From Pogostemon cablin (Eukaryota; Streptophyta; Magnoliopsida; Lamiales; Lamiaceae), in assembly GCA_023678885.1 (NCBI GenBank), contig CM042998.1, positions 6,513,820-6,577,819 of the forward strand: a stretch of 64,000 bases of DNA, read 5' to 3'. A model generated the notes under the pieces. That model worked only from the letters and a program-made list of their open reading frames with translations. It ran no database searches and had not been told where the DNA came from. Position numbers and translations under genes: made by a program. This document shows positions 47,177-59,054 of the stretch, one piece after another. Positions within the stretch are counted from its first letter, which is position 1; each line of letters opens with the position of its first letter.

Positions 47177-47217
47177 ATTTATTTATTTTTTTATTTCCTT
47201 TCCTGTGTAGGGTTGGG

Positions 47218-48399
47218 GAAAAATACCGAAATTTCGGTATACCGCCCTTACCCTATCGAAAAATACCGATTTTATCGAAATTTTAAGTATGCCGAAATTT
47301 TTGGTAAGGTATAATACCGTATTGAAAATTTTGTTACGATAAAGGTATATAAATGATCAATGCCGCGGTATTTATGTATATACCGAAATACCGTAAAATA
47401 TTCAATTTTTGAGTAATATGATACGATATTACCATACTACATGATATATCCAATTATAATTATTATTTATATATTACAATTTTTAATTAAATTATATATA
47501 TATACACTATTTATAAAAGATTAAATTTAAAATCCTACTATATATTTATTCATAATTATAAATGAGTGATAAAGTTGATTGACTTTCATGATATCATGTA
47601 TTTCTTTATTAATTATGTAGTTCTATCCTATATAAAAATTTAAAAGTGTTGATTTTAATATAAGTTCGATATGCTTTTAATTTGTGTAGATCTCTTAGGT
47701 ATTATTTATTTAATGACAAACACTTGGGTAAATCGGGTTTGGATATATTAATTATGTAAACTCTGTTACTGTTTAGTACATAAAAAATTACTCTTTAGCA
47801 CATAAATTGTTACTCTTCTAAATTAAAAAATTACTCTTCAAATTCTTATAAATCCTGATTTATCGATTACTTTTTAGTAAATGAAAATTTACTTTTTATA
47901 GATATGAATTATTACTCTTCTATATAAAAATTATAAATTTTCAAAGAGTAATTTTTTATATACTAAAGAGTAATATTAAAAAATAAGGCTTACATGTAAA
48001 CCTGGTTTTCATGAGACTTACTTTTATTTAATTTGGTCGTTTGTGGATTGTCGTATATTTTTATTATTATAAATTTAATATATATTAGAATTTATTTTAT
48101 AGCTATCTTTCACTTTTCTAGTATAGTTTTTTATTAGATTTATTTAATTTTAGGTGTATAACAGCATAGCAAACTATCTAATAAGATGATATATACCGAT
48201 ATTTTAAGTATGATATGGTATATCGAAATATCGGTAGGTAGAAGGTATACTATTTTCTTATACCGAAATATCGGTATATCGAACTACGGTATATCGAAAG
48301 TTTAGGTAAGGTAACGGTATGATTTTTTATATACCGAAAATTTTGGTACGGTATCTGGTATGATAAAAAATTTTCGATATACCATACCGTCCACCCCTA
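47218..48399 (+). mobile_element. hAT-like non-autonomous element, copy 1
   Basis: 1,182 bp with ends TAGGGTTGGGG and, inverted, TAGGGGTGGACGG. The subterminal regions are packed with accgaaatttcggtat-type palindromes. It is homologous, in inverted orientation, to 60,543-61,736. Flanks (ttcctgtg and cctgagtg) give only an imperfect duplication. No transposase. Confidence 0.8.
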
Positions 48400-48407
48400 C
48401 CTGAGTG

Positions 48408-49440
48408 TACGTTTTTCTGTTGGCATGGGAATAAATTGTGGGGTGCTACTGCTGCCCTACTTTGCGTGATATTAAAGGATACTAGGGATGCAGCACCTCA
48501 CTTCGTGAGATGCAAACCCATATATTTGTGAATAATTTTGTGATTTGTAGTTTATTTCATATGAATATATTTTGAGTAGAAGTTGATAGTTTTTTTTTTT
48601 TCAAAATAATCATAACAAAATGGATATGCACAATGGGAACACTTGCTGCTATAACATAGTATGTATAATTTCATGAGCATATTTTAGTAAAATGTAAAAT
48701 GCCTAGAAAAGAGACATGTGGCAGTACCTAGCATAAATTGTTGTAAGTTTATGCAAAATGATTTTTATGGCAGCAATGAAATCTTGAGAAAGGTATCAAT
48801 AGTTGCGATGTAGTTTCGTCAATTTTGTTTTGTATGTTGGGTCGTGACATACTTTTGGCACCCGCTGATAGATGAGGTTAGATTGGTCTTGTGTGCAAGG
48901 AGTAATATACCCTATAATTTAAGAAAGGAAGGAAGTGTTGTTGTCATGCTTACGGAACATAAATAAAGGATTCTTGTACGGCTAAAAAGTGAGTAATGGT
49001 ACACAATTAATAGGGCAGGACACATGCAATTTTTCCACCAAGTGTATAAAGGTAATACAATTCAAGAATGTCTCAACTCAATGTCGTTGATATACAATTG
49101 GAAAATCGTCTGGTGATGTAATTAGATAATAAAGGTGCAGGGTAGTATACAGGTCAATATAGTTTAAAACATTTAGATGGCACACTAAATGGAATGTTAA
49201 AGAAGATATGACAACTAATTTGAAGTCTGATAATTTTTCATGTGCGTAAACCCTGTGAGCGCTATCCCATTTTGCAAATGTTTTAGCTACACAATCATAT
49301 TCTTGCTCTAGAAATTCAGAACGCACGTAGCGATTGCTTAAGTGTAAGCATGTTCCTAATTTTGTAAGTAGCGTTTTTAAATTCAGAAGAAGTTGAATAT
49401 AAAGCATTAGTGATAGTGAAATCAATAAAAAATACATAAT
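48408..49440. other. Intergenic DNA left of the Tekay-like element
   Basis: No gene is supported. The minus-strand frame over 49,200-49,400 reads FLEQEYDCVAKTFAKWDSA, which I cannot place; the rest of that ORF belongs to the LTR. 59,055-60,534 continues the same pre-insertion sequence. Confidence 0.5.
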
Positions 49441-49445
49441 GTTTT

Positions 49446-51484
49446 TGTAATACCCCGTAAGTTCACCAGCGATTTTTTCTGCCATGGCCCAAATTTTTGA
49501 AGCCCACATCCAAACTCAGCCCATTCATCGATCAACCATGAGCTCAAAATTAAAATAGATAAGTTTCTTACTCCCCAAGAAATAAATATATATATTGTGA
49601 TCTCCTTATTCATTAAGGAAGATAAAATCTCTTCCCTTATCAACCTATATCTTAGGGAAGTTTGTTAAATTCTATGAAGAGATTGCGATCAGCCGTGTGG
49701 TTAAAATTCTAATCTTTCCTTACTCTCTACACACACTGGCTTCACTTCACGTGTTCCGCGAATGGAGAGAGAGGTAAGTTCTCACTCTTTTCTTCCTCTT
49801 TTCTTCTCTTCCTTTTCTTTCTTCTTCCTGTGTTTATCGTGAAACCAGAAAAACGTGTTCCCTCCTTTCTTTTTTTTTTCTTCAAACTATAAACCCTAGT
49901 CCTAAAGTTCTTAGTCTGCAACGTCTACGATATTCTGCAGATTTGTCTCTTTCCGATAAGTTGATTGTTTGTGTAACGATCGATCATGGCTTAACAGGTT
50001 TTGAAGGAAGCACCGATCGAGACGTTTGATAATTGAAACCTAGACTTCCCACGGTAGAAAGGTGGGGATTCTTTCATACTTATATGCGTTAGATGATTAC
50101 GTACGTGCCAACTGATTTAAACTTGTATTTGTTGTCACTTGAGAGTTAATGATCAAACATGAATGTTATGAAATATTATATGACATGGGTATGGGCTGCA
50201 TAAGTGCCATACTATAGCACGGGTATGGGCTGTAATGGTGCCATACTATAGCATGGGTAAGGGCTGTGAAGGAGTGCCTTACTAACGAATCGCGATATCG
50301 TAAAAGTTACACGGATAAGGGCCGAAAGGTGCCTTATTATGACATGATAAGTTTGTATTGTAAGTGATTTCAATTCTCGTATATGGATTGTTTGATGTAT
50401 TTAAGCATGTTTAGATCCTCACTGAGCGTGTGGTTGCTCACCCCGATAAATATTCTTATCGCAGGTTGAGCGTGGCAAAGCGTACGAGCGGGGAGCGTGT
50501 GCGAAGAGACTTAATAATGAAAAACTTCAATTTAATGCAGCGTATATTGTGCTGCAAGCTTTCTATTTTTCTGTTGAAATTGTTAACGATTGGTGTCAGG
50601 TGTTTACTATGGTGTCCCAGTTCTAAATTATAATTAGTACGGAAAGTGTTAATTTTGGCGCTGAATTAATAAATTAACATGTGATTTTAATTGTCATTCT
50701 TAGAATCTTCAACACCACTTTGCTGTCATAGTCATTTTTGTCCTATAAATTTGATTTCATGCAGGAATAACGTAGTGGTTCAAATTAGTATTTGATCTAT
50801 ACTTGATATTACAGGTACATTTGTCGAATTGATTGAGTTTCATGCATGTTGGTACTGGTAGGTTTGGGGGTACAGTAGGGTGACAAGAGTGGTTTCGTGT
50901 CTTGCATGCAAGAGTCCTAGTTTGAATTGTCTTCCCTAATCTTTTAATTAATTTAAATTCCAAGGTTAGATAGTGGTTAATGGTGTATACAGTGGGTTGG
51001 AGTTGGTGGACACTTGATCTGCTTGTGAGTATCCCTCTAAATTATCTTTTTTTTTTCTTAAAGTACCACCCGTACACATTGGTGTGTAAGTCTTCTTTGC
51101 AAATATATATCATATAGGGTAGACCTTTAATTACTCCCATCCTTCTTCTTGATTAGTCACTTGTTCATCTATTTTGTTGAGCAGTAACGTGTTCTGCCTA
51201 TTTGTTTTTTAATTATTATTGATTGACAGGTCCTGTATGTTTTGTATGAAATGAATCGATAAAAAAATTAAGTTACTACTCCATTTGAAACCTGCATAAA
51301 TTTCTGCAAATATGCTAAGTTTGTTTTTAAATGGTTGAAACTTATAGGACTTTCTCCTTATTTATTTCCTTTTTATTGCGTTGTGGCTTACTTATCCAAC
51401 AAAGAAAAATCTTAGTCATACTCAATTTAAATGCTGATTTCAAAATACTATGCAAACTTCTCTCTATGAAATTTGGGTGTGACA
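49446..51484 (+). repeat. 5' LTR of the Tekay-like retrotransposon
   Basis: 2,039 bp, TGTAATACCCCG to TGTGACA, preceded by the TSD gtttt (49,441-49,445). About twelve substitutions and two small indels separate it from the 3' LTR, so identity is above 99 percent by eye. It contains a locally repeated segment (50,185-50,340: gccatactatagca, catgggtaagggctg). Confidence 0.95.
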
Positions 51485-51487
51485 GAT

Positions 51488-51501
51488 TGGTATCAGAGCA
51501 G
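51488..51501 (+). promoter_or_regulatory. Primer-binding site, initiator tRNA-Met
   Basis: TGGTATCAGAGCAG begins 3 bp after the LTR end and is complementary to the 3' end of initiator tRNA-Met, the usual primer of chromoviruses. Confidence 0.93.
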
Positions 51502-51805
51502 GTATGCGATTCTGTATACTTGCTTAAAAATTTTTAAATTTTTATTTCCGCACATAAGTTAAATTCGTGGCTTGAATGATATGATTTTGCAAATGTATAA
51601 AAGTTTAAATAAGGTCTCTTGCTACGCATCCACCGAGTACGACGCCCGCTTCAACCAAGGTATGAAAGTATAAATTGCATAAATTGATGACATGAGGAAT
51701 ATAAAATGAAAGTTTATGTTATATGAATAATGTGTTTTTTTTTTTATGAATGTTTTAGAATTTTATTGCGAACCTATATGATTAGTAAAGATATTATCGC
51801 ATTAG

Positions 51806-52296
51806 ATGGGTGACTTGGCAAGACGACAAGCCTACATGAATTATCACCGGGACGTCAGACATGACTTGCCCACCCACATTGCTCACATGCTACAATTATG
51901 GAGACAAGTTAAGGATGTAGGTGAAGGTATTACTGATTATTGGGCTGGATTAAAGCTCATCAGCACGTTACCATGGGCTTGGAAAGACATGGCCGATTCC
52001 ATACATGCTGACCTTTTGCATCACTCGGTTCAACACCAAGTTCCGCAAGTGGACCACGTACAGTTCACAGCCGTTTTATTCATGAGAGTCGCAAGATGGT
52101 ATCCGCCAAACCCCCTCCTGGACATCACATCTGGGATATTCATAATGAGCAAGAAGAGCGATTGGTAGGTTATCTTGCAGAGCCGACACCGACACCGGAA
52201 CCCAATAACGAGCCAAATGGAGCCATGAATGAAGGAGAAATGGATGAAAATTTCGAGTCAGACCCGTCCGAGGACTCGGGAGTATATGGAGACTAA
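51806..52296 (+). CDS. Leader ORF of the Tekay-like element, split by a frame change
   Basis: Between the primer-binding site and gag lie two overlapping frames. The first is 120 codons (51,806-52,168: RRQAYMNYHRDVRHDLPTHI, LWRQVKDVGEGITDYW, LISTLPWAWKDMADS). The second is in the -1 frame, open from 52,012 to 52,296, with HIWDIHNEQEERLVGYLAEP and an acidic tail (EGEMDENFESDPSEDSGVYG). The junction lies in 52,012-52,168. Neither part resembles gag, protease or any chromovirus domain known to me. Together they would form a protein of about 160 residues, basic and helical at the start, acidic at the end. It may be an accessory protein, a degenerate extra gene or a translation-control leader. Function not known. 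Confidence 0.45.
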
Positions 52297-52594
52297 ATCA
52301 CTTAAATTTTAAATTCCATTTTTTTTTTAAAACTAAAGACAATATCCCTTATGTTAGGGACTTGAAATTTATTTCATTATTTAGTATTCATTATTTCATT
52401 ATTTAGCATTTGATTCTAATTTAATTTGCAAGTTTAAGATAATTTTTTTTATTATTATTCAATGATCAAAAATTTTATTATTATGATGCTTATATCGTAC
52501 ATTGGCTACCTTGTACAATAATATGATTTGCATTAGAATTTCATTCATTAACTTGAATAAATGCTAAAATTATTTTTCATGGTGGAATTGAAGG

Positions 52595-55500
52595 ATGCCT
52601 CCAAGAAGGGATGTTCAAAACCCTCCAAATGCGCCGAATGCTCCAAACGCTGATGCAGACGCTCATACAAGAATAGTACATGAGTTTCGCCAAAACCATC
52701 CACCCTTCTTCAAGGGAAGTGAAGGGCCCGAGTACGTGGAAGAGTGGCTACGAGCACTTGAGAGAATTTTTCGTCTCTTAAGGTGCAACGATGAGCAGCG
52801 TGTGATCTGCGCATCCTACCAATTTACTGAAGATGCCGATCATTGGTGGGACGGATACTGGGAGATGAGACCCAATGAGAACCGGGAAGCTATTACCTGG
52901 GCAGAGTTCAAGGATATAGTAATGGCCAATTACTATCCTCAAGTTTACCGCAATAATATGGAGCATGAATTTTACAACCTCCAACAAGGGAACATGACCG
53001 TAATTGAGTATGAACGGCAGTTCAATAAGCTGCGTCGATCAGCTCCACAGCTGGTCAATACCGAAGAGAAACGAGCCAAGAAGTTCCTGGATGGATTGCA
53101 CCAGGATATACAAGAGAGAATGTCTTCACTGCCCGACATGAGCTACGCCGACACGTTCATGAGGGCCCAGAAGGTTGAAGCTTGCTTACTGAAAGGGCAA
53201 GCGAACAGAAAGCCGATGGAGAACCCAAACAAACGGAAATGGGAAAATTCTAGCCAAGGCAGAAACAACAATCAAAGGCAAGCTAGAATGAACAACAACC
53301 CGCCGGCCAACGCACCAGGACCAAAGCCTCTCTGCACACAGTGCGGGAAGAATCATTATGGAGAATGTCTCATGGGACAAAACAAATGCTTTAGGTGCTA
53401 TGAGGTTGGCCATCAAGCACAGAACTGCCCAAAGCCGTCCAACGTTAAACCTGATCGTAAGGGACCACCTCCGGGGGGAAATACAAGACAAGGCACTGGA
53501 GGAAGAGGGAGAGTTTTCGCCATGAACCAAGCTGAAGGGGACAATGAACCTAATGTTATGACAGGTACGTTAGCAGTGGGTAAATCCCGAGCTTTCACTT
53601 TGTTTGACACTGGTGCATCACATTCATTTATTTCCGCAAAGTATTGTAATAAGATTAACTGTAAACGAGTCAAGAGTGATGAACCTCTTGAGATTAGTCT
53701 ACCTTCGGGAGAGAGAGTTGTTGTGAATGCCTTAGTAGAAAGTGTGAGCGTACACATTGAAGGAGTAGACTTTAGCGTCAAGCCGTATGTTATGGATATG
53801 TATGGATTTGACTTGATTCTAGAAATGGATTGGCTTACCTATCATCAAGCCAATATAAAGTGCAAGGAACGAGTAATGATCTTAAGGGAACCAAAATTTG
53901 AGAAAGAAGTGGTACACAAGCTCAAGAGTGGTGTAGTGCCGAGAATATTATCTGCTGCAAAAGCTGCCAAGATACTTAGAAAGAAGTCCTGCCAGGGATT
54001 TCTAGTCAACATTGTAGACACCATGACCACAGAAGTACCACCTAGCGACATACCTATTGTCCGAGAGTATCTTGATGTCTTTCCGGAAGATTTACCAGGC
54101 GTGCCTCCAAATCGTCAGGTAGAGTTTTCAATAGACCTGATACCAGGATCAGCACCAGTATCCAAAGCTCCGTATCGAATGGCGCCCGTGGAACTACAAG
54201 AGTTGAAAGTTCAGCTACAAGAGCTCTTGCACTTGGGGTTCATCCGCCCAAGCGTATCTCCATGGGGAGCGCCGATCCTATTCGTTAAGAAGAAAGATGG
54301 ATCCATGAGGATGTGTATCGACTACCGAGAGCTTAACAAGTTGACGATAAAGAACAAGTATCCCTTACCTCGAATTGAAGACTTGTTTGACCAATTAGAA
54401 GGAGCAAGTGTATTTTCCAAAATTGATTTAAGATCCGGGTACCATCAATTGAGAGTAAAGGAGTCAGACATTTCTAAGACTGCTTTTAGAACGCGTTATG
54501 GGCACTACGAATTCGTCGTCATGCCTTTTGGGTTGAGTAATGCGCCTGCAGTGTTCATGGACCTGATGAATCGAGTTTTCCACCCGTATCTCGATCAGTT
54601 CGTTATAGTATTCATCGACGACATTTTGGTATACTCCAAGGATGAAGCACAACATGAGGAGCACTTGAGATTGGTATTCGAGATACTTCGCAAGGAGAAG
54701 TTATACGCGAAGTTCAAGAAGTGTGAGTTTTGGTTGAAGCAAGTCACATTCCTTGGACATGTGGTGACATCACAAGGGATTGAAGTAGATCCATCTAAAA
54801 TAGAAGCGGTAAATCAGTGGAAGGCACCTACAAATGTTCAAGAAGTTCGTAGTTTCTTGGGATTAGCTGGCTATTATCGAAGATTCATAGAAGGATTCTC
54901 CAAGATAGCCGGCCCAATGACACAATTAATTCGTAAAGGAGAGAAGTTTATTTGGTCTGACAAGTGTGAAGAAAGCTTTCAAAGGTTAAAGCACGATTTG
55001 ACTTCAGCACCCGTGTTGACAATCCCAAATCCGAATGAAGAGTTCACGATCTACAGTGATGCATCGAAGCAAGGACTCGGATGTGTATTGATGCAACATG
55101 GAAAGGTTATTGCATATGCTTCTAGACAGTTGAGACCGCACGAAGTGAACTACCCTACTCATGACTTGGAGTTAGCGGCTGTAGTTCATGCTTTGAAGAT
55201 TTGGCGACACTACCTTTATGGTGGGAGATGTACGATCTTCACAGACCACAAGAGTTTGAAGTATCTGTTCACGCAGAAGGAGCTCAACATGAGACAACGG
55301 AGATGGTTAGAGTTGGTGAACGATTATGACTGCACCATTGAGTACCATCCAGGCAAGGCTAACGTAGTGGCCGACGCTTTAAGTCGGAAAACCAAAGTGG
55401 AGTTAAATAGCCTGTATACCAAGCAAGAAGAGCTGGTCGAAGAGTTCGCCAAGATGCAAATTGAATTAGTGGCATCACACTCCAGCACGAAGGCGATTAT

Positions 55501-56971
55501 TGCGGCATTAGAAATTCAGTCGAGTTTGAAAATGGAGATAAAGGAAGCTCAAGAACAAGATCATTTCTTGCAAGGAATGATGAAGAAGGCACTAGCTGGA
55601 GGCGAATACAATGGCTTCAAAGTGGACGAAGAGGGAGTTTTGACTTTAAATGGAAGATTGTGTGTTCCAATGGTTGAGAAGTTGAGAGAAAAGATTTTAA
55701 GTGAAGCGCATGGAGCGCCATACACCGCTCATCCTGGAGGAACGAAGATGTACCATGACTTGAAGGAAAGATTTTGGTGGCGAAGTATGAAACGAGATAT
55801 TGGATACTTTGTTGAAAGATGTTTAACTTGTCAACAAGTTAAAATTGAACACCAGCGACCAGCCGGAAAGCTTAAACCACTTGAGATCCCCGAGTGGAAA
55901 TGGGAGCAAATTGCCATGGATTTTGTCGTAGGTTTACCAAGGTCTTCGAAGGGAAATCATGCCATATGGGTCATCGTCGATCGATTGACCAAGTCAGCTC
56001 ATTTCTTGCCCATAAAGATGACCTTCAAGATGGAGCAGTATGCACAGTTGTACATTCGAGAGATAGTGAGGCTGCACGGCGTACCAATGTCAATAGTGTC
56101 TGATAGAGATACGCGTTTCACTTCCAGGTTTTGGGTAAGTCTGCACAAGGCGATGGGGACTAAACTAAATTTCAGCACAGCTTATCACCCACAAACGGAT
56201 GGGCAATCCGAAAGAACAATTCAAATTTTGGAAGACATGTTAAGAGCCTGCACTGTTGACATGGGAGAAGCATGGGAGAAGTTCATACCTCTTGTAGAAT
56301 TTGCCTACAATAACAGCTATCAAGCAACTATCAAGATGGCTCCTTACGAGGCGCTCTATGGGAGGAAATGTAGATCACCATTATATTGGGATGATGTTGG
56401 TGAGAAAGCTATTCTAGGCCCCAAGCTAATAGAAGAAGCAGTGGACAAGGTCAGAATAATTCGAGAAAGAATCAAGACTGCCCAAGATAGACAAAAGTCC
56501 TATGCTGATCAACGAAGAAAGGATTTGCAATTTGAAGTCGGAGATCATGTCTTTCTGAAGGTGGCTCCCACGAAGGGTGTCATACGATTCGGAAGGAGAG
56601 AAAAGCTCAGACCTCGTTTCGTTGGTCCATTTCAAATTCTTGATAGAGTTGGAGATCTAGCCTATCGTTTGGCGTTGCCACCCGAGTTATCCTCCGTGCA
56701 CAATGTTTTTCACATTTCGATGTTGAGAAAATACGTTCATGATCCCAATCATGTTGTGGATTTCTCGACATTGGGGATTGGAAAGGACCTGACATATGAA
56801 GAAGAACCTGTGTCCATTTTGGATCAAAAGGTCCAAAGGATTCGAAATCAAGACGTGCCACTCGTTAAAGTTCAATGGAGTCGACATACGGAAGATGAGG
56901 CTACATGGGAAAAGAAAGACGAAATTCAAACAAGATACCCCTGTTTCATTACGGGTAAGATATTTATATAA
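52595..56971 (+). CDS. Gag-pol polyprotein of a Tekay-like chromovirus
   Basis: An uninterrupted frame of 1,458 codons. Gag core about 35-200 (ADHWWDGYW, YYPQVYRNNMEHEF, IEYERQFNKLRR). Zinc knuckle at residues 265-278 (CFRCYEVGHQAQNC), preceded by a second Cys/His cluster. Protease active site DTGA at 338. Reverse transcriptase about 560-740 with KIDLRSGYHQLRV and FIDDILVYS (Asp 675-676). RNase H from Asp 822 (YSDAS) through FTDHKSLKYLF. Integrase zinc finger near 1,040-1,090 (HGAPYTAHPG, CLTCQQ), catalytic triad Asp 1109, Asp 1170, Glu 1206 (D-D-35-E). GPY/F module near 1,345 (FVGPFQI) and a chromodomain at about 1,400-1,455 (EEEPVSILDQKV, EDEATWEKKDEI), which directs integration toward heterochromatin. 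Gag and pol share one frame, so processing rather than frameshifting is implied. All catalytic residues are present. Confidence 0.96.
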   Translation: MPPRRDVQNPPNAPNAPNADADAHTRIVHEFRQNHPPFFKGSEGPEYVEEWLRALERIFRLLRCNDEQRVICASYQFTEDADHWWDGYWEMRPNENREAITWAEFKDIVMANYYPQVYRNNMEHEFYNLQQGNMTVIEYERQFNKLRRSAPQLVNTEEKRAKKFLDGLHQDIQERMSSLPDMSYADTFMRAQKVEACLLKGQANRKPMENPNKRKWENSSQGRNNNQRQARMNNNPPANAPGPKPLCTQCGKNHYGECLMGQNKCFRCYEVGHQAQNCPKPSNVKPDRKGPPPGGNTRQGTGGRGRVFAMNQAEGDNEPNVMTGTLAVGKSRAFTLFDTGASHSFISAKYCNKINCKRVKSDEPLEISLPSGERVVVNALVESVSVHIEGVDFSVKPYVMDMYGFDLILEMDWLTYHQANIKCKERVMILREPKFEKEVVHKLKSGVVPRILSAAKAAKILRKKSCQGFLVNIVDTMTTEVPPSDIPIVREYLDVFPEDLPGVPPNRQVEFSIDLIPGSAPVSKAPYRMAPVELQELKVQLQELLHLGFIRPSVSPWGAPILFVKKKDGSMRMCIDYRELNKLTIKNKYPLPRIEDLFDQLEGASVFSKIDLRSGYHQLRVKESDISKTAFRTRYGHYEFVVMPFGLSNAPAVFMDLMNRVFHPYLDQFVIVFIDDILVYSKDEAQHEEHLRLVFEILRKEKLYAKFKKCEFWLKQVTFLGHVVTSQGIEVDPSKIEAVNQWKAPTNVQEVRSFLGLAGYYRRFIEGFSKIAGPMTQLIRKGEKFIWSDKCEESFQRLKHDLTSAPVLTIPNPNEEFTIYSDASKQGLGCVLMQHGKVIAYASRQLRPHEVNYPTHDLELAAVVHALKIWRHYLYGGRCTIFTDHKSLKYLFTQKELNMRQRRWLELVNDYDCTIEYHPGKANVVADALSRKTKVELNSLYTKQEELVEEFAKMQIELVASHSSTKAIIAALEIQSSLKMEIKEAQEQDHFLQGMMKKALAGGEYNGFKVDEEGVLTLNGRLCVPMVEKLREKILSEAHGAPYTAHPGGTKMYHDLKERFWWRSMKRDIGYFVERCLTCQQVKIEHQRPAGKLKPLEIPEWKWEQIAMDFVVGLPRSSKGNHAIWVIVDRLTKSAHFLPIKMTFKMEQYAQLYIREIVRLHGVPMSIVSDRDTRFTSRFWVSLHKAMGTKLNFSTAYHPQTDGQSERTIQILEDMLRACTVDMGEAWEKFIPLVEFAYNNSYQATIKMAPYEALYGRKCRSPLYWDDVGEKAILGPKLIEEAVDKVRIIRERIKTAQDRQKSYADQRRKDLQFEVGDHVFLKVAPTKGVIRFGRREKLRPRFVGPFQILDRVGDLAYRLALPPELSSVHNVFHISMLRKYVHDPNHVVDFSTLGIGKDLTYEEEPVSILDQKVQRIRNQDVPLVKVQWSRHTEDEATWEKKDEIQTRYPCFITGKIFI

Positions 56972-57001
56972 TTATGGAATTTCGAGGACGAAATTCTTAT
57001 T

Positions 57002-57013
57002 AGGAGGGTAGAT
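57002..57013 (+). promoter_or_regulatory. Polypurine tract
   Basis: AGGAGGGTAGAT directly precedes the 3' LTR; it primes plus-strand DNA synthesis. Confidence 0.85.
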
Positions 57014-59049
57014 TGTAATACCCCGTAAGTTCACCAGCGATTTTTTCTGCCATGGCCCAAATTTTTGAAGCCCACATCCAAACTCAGCCCATTCATCGAT
57101 CAACCATGAGCTCAAAATTAAAATAGATAAGTTTCTTACTCCCCAAGAAATAAATATATATATTGTGATCTCCTTATTCATTAAGGAAGATAAAATCTCT
57201 TCCCTTATCAACCTATATCTTAGGGAAGTTTGTTAAATTCTATGAAGAGATTGCGATCAGCCGTGTGGTTAAAATTCTAATCTTTCCTTACTCTCTACAC
57301 ACACTGGCTTCACTTCACGTGTTCCGCGAACGGAGAGAGAGGTAAGTTCTCACTCTTTTCTTCCTCTTTTCTTCTCTTCCTTTTCTTTCTTCTTCCTGTG
57401 TTTATCGTGAAACCAGAAAAACGTGTTCCCTCCTTTCTTTTTTTTTTCAAACTATAAACCCTAGTCCTAAAGTTCTTAGTCTGCAACGTCTACGATATTC
57501 TGCAGATTTGTCTCTTTCCGATAAGTTGATTGTTTGTGTAACGATCGATCATGGCTTAACAGGTTTTGAAGGAAGCACCGATCGAGACGTTTGATAATTG
57601 AAACCTAGACTTCCCACGGTAGAAAGGTGGGGATTCTTTCATACTTATATGCGTTAGATGATTACGTACGTGCCAACTGATTTAAACTTGTATTTGTTGT
57701 CACTTGAGAGTTAATGATCAAACTTGAATGTTATGAAATATTATATGACATGGGTATGGGCTGCATAAGTGTCATACTATAGCATGGGTATGGGCTGTAA
57801 TGGTGCCATACTATAGCATGGGTAAGGGCTGTGAAGGAGTGCCTTACTAACGAATCGCGATATCGTAAAAGTTACACGGATAAGGGCCGAAAGGTGCCTT
57901 ATTATGACATGATAAGTTTGTATTGTAAGTGATTTCAATTCTCGTATATGGATTGTTTGATGTATTTAAGCATGTTTAGATCCTCACTGAGCGTGTGGTT
58001 GCTCACCCCGATAAACATTCTTATCGCAGGTTGAGCGTGGCAAAACGTACGAGCGGGGAGCGTGTGCGAAGAGACTTAATAATGAAAAACTTCAATTTAA
58101 TGCAGCGTATATTGTGCTGCAAGCTTTCTATTTTTCTGTTGAAATTGTTAACGATTGGTGTCAGGTGTTTACTATGGTGTCCCAGTTCTAAATTATAATT
58201 AGTACGGAAAGTGTTAATTTTGGCGCTGAATTAATAAATTAACATGTGATTTTAATTGTCATTCTTAGAATCTTCAACACCACTTTGCTGTCATAGTCAT
58301 TTTTGTCCTATAAATTTGATTTCATGCAGGAATAACGTAGTGGTTCAAATTAGTATTAGATCTATACTTGATATTACAGGTACACTTGTCGAATTGATTG
58401 AGTTTCATGCATGTTGGTACTGGTAGGTTTGGGGGTACAGTAGGGTGACAAGAGCGGTTTCGTGTCTTGCATGCAAGAGTCCTAGTTTGAATTGTCTTCC
58501 CTAATCTTTTAATTAATTTAAATTCCAAGGTTAGATAGTGGTTAATGGTGTATACAGTGGGTTGGAGTTGGTGGACACTTGATCTGCTTGTGAGTATCCC
58601 TCTAAATTATCTTTTTTTTTTCTTAAAGTACCACCCGTACACATTGGTGTGTAAGTCTTCTTTGCAAATATATATCATATAGGGTAGACCTTTAATTACT
58701 CCCATCCTTCTTCTTGATTAGGTACTTGTTCATCTATTTTGTTGAGCAGTAACGTGTTCTGCCTATTTGTTTTTTTATTATTATTGATTGACAGGTCCTG
58801 TATGTTTTGTATGAAATGAATCGATAAAAAAATTAAGTTACTACTCCATTTGAAACCTGCATAAATTTCTGCAAATATGCTAAGTTTGTTTTTAAATGGT
58901 TGAAACTTATAGGACTTTCTCCTTATTTATTTCCTTTTTATTGCGTTGTGGCTTACTTATCCAACAAAGAAAAATCTTAGTCATACTCAATTTAAATGCT
59001 GATTTCAAAATACTATGCAAACTTCTCTCTATGAAATTTGGGTGTGACA
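57014..59049 (+). repeat. 3' LTR of the Tekay-like retrotransposon
   Basis: 2,036 bp, nearly identical to 49,446-51,484. It ends TGTGACA and is followed by the TSD gtttt (59,050-59,054), a perfect match to the left flank. Confidence 0.95.
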
Positions 59050-59054
59050 GTTTT

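Noticed and set aside
47085..47177. A tRNA gene on the minus strand
   Set aside because: A and B boxes are present, but the spacing is too long, stems do not form a cloverleaf, and the sequence continues as a SINE body.
49078..49509. A 143-codon minus-strand gene
   Set aside because: It straddles the LTR start; the LTR part recurs in the ORF at 56,972-57,211, so it is not a gene.
50430..50963. ORFs repeated at 57,995-58,528
   Set aside because: These lie within both LTR copies and have no family resemblance; duplication reflects the LTRs.
52096..52168. A proven programmed -1 frameshift in the leader ORF
   Set aside because: The heptamer is atypical, no downstream pseudoknot was established, and a simple indel explains the frames equally well; kept only as a possibility.
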